Shown here: piece after piece, positions 59,784 to 64,000 of the stretch
Layout: each line of letters opens with the position of its first letter
How positions within the stretch are numbered: position 1 is the first letter of the stretch
Origin: Moesziomyces globuligerus
Taxonomy: Eukaryota; Basidiomycota; Ustilaginomycetes; Ustilaginales; Ustilaginaceae
NCBI GenBank assembly: GCA_030849465.1
Contig: JARVLF010000016.1
Span: 620,001-684,000, forward strand
Direction: 5' to 3'
DNA: 64,000 bases
Notes under the pieces: model-generated
Seen by the model: only the letters and a program-made list of their open reading frames with translations
Databases searched by the model: none
Told to the model about the DNA's origin: nothing
Program-made: the position numbers and the translations under genes

Positions 59784-62700
59784 TCATTCCCAGACTCGGA
59801 TGGACCCGGCTCGGTCGGCGGCGACGATGGCGCGGAAGGGCGATTCGAGCACCTTCACTGCGGTGATCGCATCCGTGTGTGCCCTCGCCATGGCTGCGTG
59901 TGCTGCGGCGTGCGCAGGGAGCAACGGCGACTTGAGTCGACTGCCGCCCTCCTGTGGCCTCATGGCATGGACGACCCTGGTCGGCGCGCCGCTCGATGCT
60001 GCCGCAGTGAACTGCGAATGCAGCTCGGCGACGCCGGTGCCCGCGACCTGGGGCGCGACGCCGAAGACGGCGCTCTTGTCCTCCCGACCAAGGTCCCAGA
60101 ATCGCAATCGGGCATCGGCGCCCGCGGTGATCATGTATCCGCCCGGTGCTCCCGACCCAGCGGCGGGAGGTTCGGCGGCGAGTTTGCCGACATCCAGCCA
60201 TCCGCTCGCTTCGTCCGCCCCGTCGGTGGTGCGCTCGTCGCGACCGGCAGGCGCCGAGGAGAGCGAGGAGCTCGTATAGCCCTCGAGACTGACGTACAGC
60301 GCCTTGACCGCACAGCTCGCTGCCTCCGCCGGAACGGCGCGCTCGAACGGATCCGTCTCCCCGGCACTCGCTGGCTGGGTCTGTCGCAGCAGGCGCTCGA
60401 TCGCAGCCGCTGCGCCCGTCAACACCGCCTCGCCGTCGCCGCCGTTGGCGTCGACCACGGGCAGCAGCTTGCTTGATCGTACCACGTCCGCCTCGACGGT
60501 CTCGCTGGAGGTCTCGAACGTCTCGACGCGCAGGCCGCGGTCGATGTCCCACGTCTCGACGATCACCTCTGGCTGCGGGATGTTCGGCTGTCCCGCCTCG
60601 AGGTTCACCTGGGCGACGCGCTCGTACGCGACCAGCACCCAGCGGCCCCGACCCTTGGACGGATGCACTGCGATCTGATTGACGCGGCACAGCACCCCGG
60701 CCTCCCTCGGCGCCACGTACCACGCTCGCAGCCTCAAGCCGAATCGGAGATCCCATAAGCACACCACGCCCGCCAACGTGCCTACGAGCAGCCAGGCCTT
60801 TTTGCGGTCGACGCACAGGCACGTGATCGGGCCGTACTCGACCGGGTTCCGCAGCGTCTGCAGCACCTGCATCGTCCGGAGATCCAGGATCGTCAACCGA
60901 CTGAGCGAGGTGCCCAAGATCAGATGCGAGGACGTCTCGGTGCTGCTCTGCACGAGGCAGTTGGCGTACTCGTCCGGAGTGCTGAGCTGGAAGTTGCTCA
61001 CCAGCTTCGGCCTTCCGTACCTCGGCACCGAGGTCGACTGGACCAGCTCGATGCGCCACACGTGCAGCGATCCGTCGGTGGCCGTCGATGCGACGCAGTG
61101 GCTGCCCTCGACCGCGATCACGCCCGTGATGGCACCCTTCTGCCCGGTGTATGTGGCGCGCGACTTGGATGTCACGTTTTTCTCGAGCCGCGCCGTGTCC
61201 CACACCTTGAGCGTCCCGTCCGCCGAGCCGCTCACAAAGTAGGCGTGGTCCGGCGAGAGCGCCAGACACGTCACCGCCGCCGTATGCTCGGTGAAGTAGG
61301 CGATCAGCCGGCCCTCGGGTCGCCGCTTGCTGCTGCTCGATGCCGGCGCTCGCGCCACCGCCGAGCTTCGGTTCCAGCCTCCGCCCCGCCGCCGCGCCAC
61401 GCCCGCGTGGACCTTGGGCCCCAGCTCCGGCCGATCCCGGAACGAGTCCAGGTACACCGCTTCCAGGTGCGCACGGATATACGGGTCGTTGCCGTCGTAT
61501 GTGCTCGTGAACGTCGTTCCTGAACCGCCGTCGACCGGAGCTGCGGCGCCAGGTTTCCCGCCATCCGCACCCCGCACCGTAGAGGCGCGCGAGCCTGACG
61601 GCGTCGGTCGGCCAGACCCCTGCGCGCTCGCTGCGTGCAGCTTGCGTGCACGCGCCGAGGCCTCCGTCATGGTTCCTGTCGCCGTCAGCGCCGTCGATGC
61701 CACCGCCGGACTGGCTTTCCCGACTCCAAGCCGCGCCTGCGACTGGTGCGACAGCGGACTCGGTGAGCTCGGAGCCGCCTGGCTGCGATGCTTGCCGTCG
61801 GCGTGTTCCTCCTGGAGGCTCGACAGCCGCGTCGAGAATGTCGATGGCTGCGAGTCTCCGATGCTCGCCGCAGCCATGCGCCGTCTCATCTCGGCGATCG
61901 GCCCGCCCATCGAGCCATCGCTCGAGGTGCGCTGGCCCAGAAGTCGGCGCCGCGCCACCTGCGCCGAGAACGACTCGTCGTCCTGCGATCGAAACGTGCC
62001 CGTCAACGTGCTCGCGCCCTCGCTCGCCGTCGGGACCGCAGCGCGCGCATCGACCTTGGTGCTGAAGAAGATCGTCTGGGGCGTGATGCCGTCGAGCGAC
62101 TGCGGTTCGATGACCGCCTTGGCATGCGCCCGTCCCGTGTCGGTGTTCTGGGCGCCCGCACCTGCAGCGGGACTCGTAGCCTCCCAGTCGACGTTGACGT
62201 GCGGCTTGGAGCCCTGTCGAGATAGGCGCCGGATGATGCCGCGCAGAGCGACGAGCTTGACCTCGTCGTCGTCCTCCATGCCCAGGCTCCTCAGCCGGTC
62301 GCGGAAGCGATCGTCTTCTTCGGTGCGGCCTGTGGCGGTCGAGATGACCTGGCGCCCGCTCTTGCCGAGTAGAAGTCCGACGCCCTCGGTGGCCAGGCCG
62401 TTCTTGAGACCCGCCTGCTCCTTTGCATCGGTGCCACTCTTCCAGAAAGCAGATTGCGAGGCCTGCGAGGCCCAAGTCAGTGCAGCCGAAAAGACGGGCC
62501 GCGTCAGGGGCGGCTTGGCCATCTCGAGCAGGTTGATCTCGCTGAACTCGTGGACGTCCGCGCGCAGAAGCGGTCGCAACGAGGGGTAGAGCACCGCCCA
62601 GACGTCGACCTCTTCCATCTTCGCTGCGGATGCCGAGATGAGGCCAGCGGCTGCTTGGCGGAGCCAGAGATTCGGGTGGCACAGAAAGCCGAGCGTCGTA

Positions 62701-64000
62701 TGGAGGAGCGTCAAGATGCGCGCTCGATCGAGCAGATTCCGCTCGGTCATGGTGCGCAGACCGTTGATGACGCGGAACACTACGTTTTCCTCGGAATCCG
62801 ACAGAGCCTGGGTCATGAGGGGCAGGATGTACTCCTCGAGGCTGCGAGTGCCCGAGACCTCGGCGACATCGACGATGATGTCGAAAAACGCCTCACGCAG
62901 CAGCCAGTTGCGATCATTGAGATAGGTGATCATGTGGCTCAGCATCACGTCGTTTGTCTTGGCCATGCCGAAGAAGCGGCACAGCGGCGCGACTCCGGCC
63001 AGCAGCGCACGCTTGACGGATGCAGACGGATCGGTCAGAAGCGTCACGATGATCTCCTGCAGCAGCGCCTGGAACGTGCGCAGCTGCTCGTCGTAATTCG
63101 CCTCGCTGGGCTGATCGTCGACGAAGCCGCCGTTCAGGTCGCTCTCGACCGCGAAGAGGCCCTCGGCCCGCATGGCCTGCGACATCTGCAGGAAGCGCTC
63201 GGCCGTCTCGGCCAACGGTACGATGCATGCGGCAAAAGTGCATCGTACGGGCGTCGAAGGGTCGAGGCCGAGCTGCTTGATGTTGGGCATGATGTACTCG
63301 GCAAAGATGTTGGCGTTGGAAGGCGTGACGATGCGCACGAGCATCAGCGTCTGCACACATGTTCGGATCGCCGCCATGCGCACCTGCGACGACGTATCGT
63401 CGATCAGCGACAGGGCGAACGGCAGCACGCGATCCAGCTTGGTCTCGTCCGTGAGCCAGCGCGTCGAGAGGTGGACGAGCAGCTCGAGCGCGTGGCACTT
63501 GGACGACGGTCGCACGCAGTTGCGCAGGTTGGCCAGGATCACGGAGAGGATCAGCTGCGCTGTCCCGTCCGACTCGGCACACGCACCGTCGAGCATCGCC
63601 TTGCGCATCGGTACGTCGGGGATGCAAAGGTGGACGGGGAAGACCTCGTCCAGTTCGCTCGAGCCCGACCGCTCGTCGTCGGCCGCCTCGCCGTCGTGCG
63701 GCTGTTGGAAACTCGACTGGAGACCGAAGCGGCCAAGGACACCATGGATGCGAGCCGCCAATCCGGTCGGACCCGCATTGGCATCCGCCCCGTCCGCACC
63801 ATCCGTCGCGTTCTCAAAGTAGCGTACGACGGTCGCCCACTCCTCGTACAGCTTCTCGATGCGCTCGTCGCTCTCCGCCCGCTGGACTTGGCGTGGGCTT
63901 GGTTCCGATCTCAACGAGACGGCGGTGGCGGATGCATTGGATCCACTGGCCGCGCTGTCGACGGACGAGAGTCCCCCTCCACCACTCTGCTGAAGGGCGC
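59784..64000 (-). CDS. VPS15: VPS15-like PI3-kinase regulatory subunit, C-terminal part (5' end outside the window)
   Basis: The regulatory pseudokinase of the Vps34 PI3-kinase complexes in vacuolar sorting and autophagy. The open frame runs to the window edge, giving at least 1404 residues. The N-terminal kinase domain must lie further right. Visible parts are a run of HEAT-like helices (ALELLVHLSTRWLTDETKL; VRMAAIRTCVQTLMLVRIV; LRQAAAGLISASAAKMEEVD), a long Ser/Arg-rich linker, and C-terminal WD40 repeats (TEHTAAVTCLALSPDHAYFV with SGSADGTLKVWD; STATDGSLHVWR; ITAGADARLRFWDLG; final AADRAGSIRVWE at the stop). The linker is long compared with yeast Vps15. No internal stops or introns are seen in this part. 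The overlapping 1002-codon frame on the same strand is an Arg/Gly-rich shadow. Confidence 0.93.
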   Translation of the reverse strand, partial: ALQQSGGGGLSSVDSAASGSNASATAVSLRSEPSPRQVQRAESDERIEKLYEEWATVVRYFENATDGADGADANAGPTGLAARIHGVLGRFGLQSSFQQPHDGEAADDERSGSSELDEVFPVHLCIPDVPMRKAMLDGACAESDGTAQLILSVILANLRNCVRPSSKCHALELLVHLSTRWLTDETKLDRVLPFALSLIDDTSSQVRMAAIRTCVQTLMLVRIVTPSNANIFAEYIMPNIKQLGLDPSTPVRCTFAACIVPLAETAERFLQMSQAMRAEGLFAVESDLNGGFVDDQPSEANYDEQLRTFQALLQEIIVTLLTDPSASVKRALLAGVAPLCRFFGMAKTNDVMLSHMITYLNDRNWLLREAFFDIIVDVAEVSGTRSLEEYILPLMTQALSDSEENVVFRVINGLRTMTERNLLDRARILTLLHTTLGFLCHPNLWLRQAAAGLISASAAKMEEVDVWAVLYPSLRPLLRADVHEFSEINLLEMAKPPLTRPVFSAALTWASQASQSAFWKSGTDAKEQAGLKNGLATEGVGLLLGKSGRQVISTATGRTEEDDRFRDRLRSLGMEDDDEVKLVALRGIIRRLSRQGSKPHVNVDWEATSPAAGAGAQNTDTGRAHAKAVIEPQSLDGITPQTIFFSTKVDARAAVPTASEGASTLTGTFRSQDDESFSAQVARRRLLGQRTSSDGSMGGPIAEMRRRMAAASIGDSQPSTFSTRLSSLQEEHADGKHRSQAAPSSPSPLSHQSQARLGVGKASPAVASTALTATGTMTEASARARKLHAASAQGSGRPTPSGSRASTVRGADGGKPGAAAPVDGGSGTTFTSTYDGNDPYIRAHLEAVYLDSFRDRPELGPKVHAGVARRRGGGWNRSSAVARAPASSSSKRRPEGRLIAYFTEHTAAVTCLALSPDHAYFVSGSADGTLKVWDTARLEKNVTSKSRATYTGQKGAITGVIAVEGSHCVASTATDGSLHVWRIELVQSTSVPRYGRPKLVSNFQLSTPDEYANCLVQSSTETSSHLILGTSLSRLTILDLRTMQVLQTLRNPVEYGPITCLCVDRKKAWLLVGTLAGVVCLWDLRFGLRLRAWYVAPREAGVLCRVNQIAVHPSKGRGRWVLVAYERVAQVNLEAGQPNIPQPEVIVETWDIDRGLRVETFETSSETVEADVVRSSKLLPVVDANGGDGEAVLTGAAAAIERLLRQTQPASAGETDPFERAVPAEAASCAVKALYVSLEGYTSSSLSSAPAGRDERTTDGADEASGWLDVGKLAAEPPAAGSGAPGGYMITAGADARLRFWDLGREDKSAVFGVAPQVAGTGVAELHSQFTAAASSGAPTRVVHAMRPQEGGSRLKSPLLPAHAAAHAAMARAHTDAITAVKVLESPFRAIVAADRAGSIRVWE

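Noticed and set aside
59674..62682. A 1002-codon Arg/Gly-rich frame on the VPS15 strand
   Set aside because: It overlaps VPS15 out of frame and reads as Arg/Gly/Ala repeats; the WD40 and HEAT motifs are in the other frame.
1..64000. CRISPR arrays, prophage or bacterial-type operons
   Set aside because: There are no regularly spaced repeats and no ribosome-binding-site-spaced gene strings; introns and fungal gene families show a eukaryotic nuclear genome.

Overview
The window looks like a euchromatic segment of a smut-type basidiomycete (Ustilaginomycotina, close to the Ustilago / Sporisorium / Pseudozyma group). The evidence is long and mostly intron-free genes with C or G at third codon positions, short introns (84-112 bp) with GTRNGT donors and CTGAC/ATGAC branch points, and proteins typical of that lineage. 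The clearest of these is a two-GATA-finger regulator with the Cys-rich linker of the Urbs1/SRE siderophore repressors. The species cannot be fixed from the sequence alone.

Layout. 0.4-1.3 kb: a small Cys-rich, probably GPI-anchored protein with introns. 2.35-3.42 kb: KIN17. 3.58-8.32 kb: a 4.74-kb transposon with 165-bp terminal inverted repeats, CAGT ends and a TA target duplication. It carries two same-strand cargo genes, a Fanzor (eukaryotic TnpB relative, broken by one in-frame TAA) and a TET/JBP-like 2-oxoglutarate/Fe(II) dioxygenase, and no recognisable transposase. 8.95-18.1 kb: pyruvate carboxylase, an MFS transporter, a mitochondrial acyl-CoA dehydrogenase and a 98-aa mitochondrial-type protein. 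18.1-22.3 kb: gene-poor. 22.3-27.6 kb: the Urbs1-like regulator and ornithine decarboxylase. 27.6-31.4 kb: gene-poor. 31.4-36.7 kb: a delta-12 desaturase, a GPATCH1-like protein and a Ser-rich protein. 39.1-48.9 kb: an ADF-H/coiled-coil/PH protein and a 1818-aa forkhead factor. 49.5-64 kb: a dense block of class-III aminotransferase (one intron), adrenodoxin reductase, choline/ethanolamine phosphotransferase, phospholipase B, ARP3, and the C-terminal part of VPS15, which runs off the right edge.

How the genes relate. Most are unlinked housekeeping genes: anaplerosis, beta-oxidation, desaturation, phospholipid synthesis and turnover, polyamine synthesis, actin nucleation, vesicle sorting, mitochondrial iron-sulfur/haem electron supply and iron regulation. 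There are no operons; divergent pairs share promoters and convergent pairs lie about 110-150 bp apart.

The part that stands out is the transposon. It sits in what was apparently the divergent promoter between kin17 and PYC1, has nearly identical ends with an internal direct-repeat structure, and pairs an RNA-guided-nuclease-type gene with a base-oxidising-enzyme-type gene in one mobile unit.
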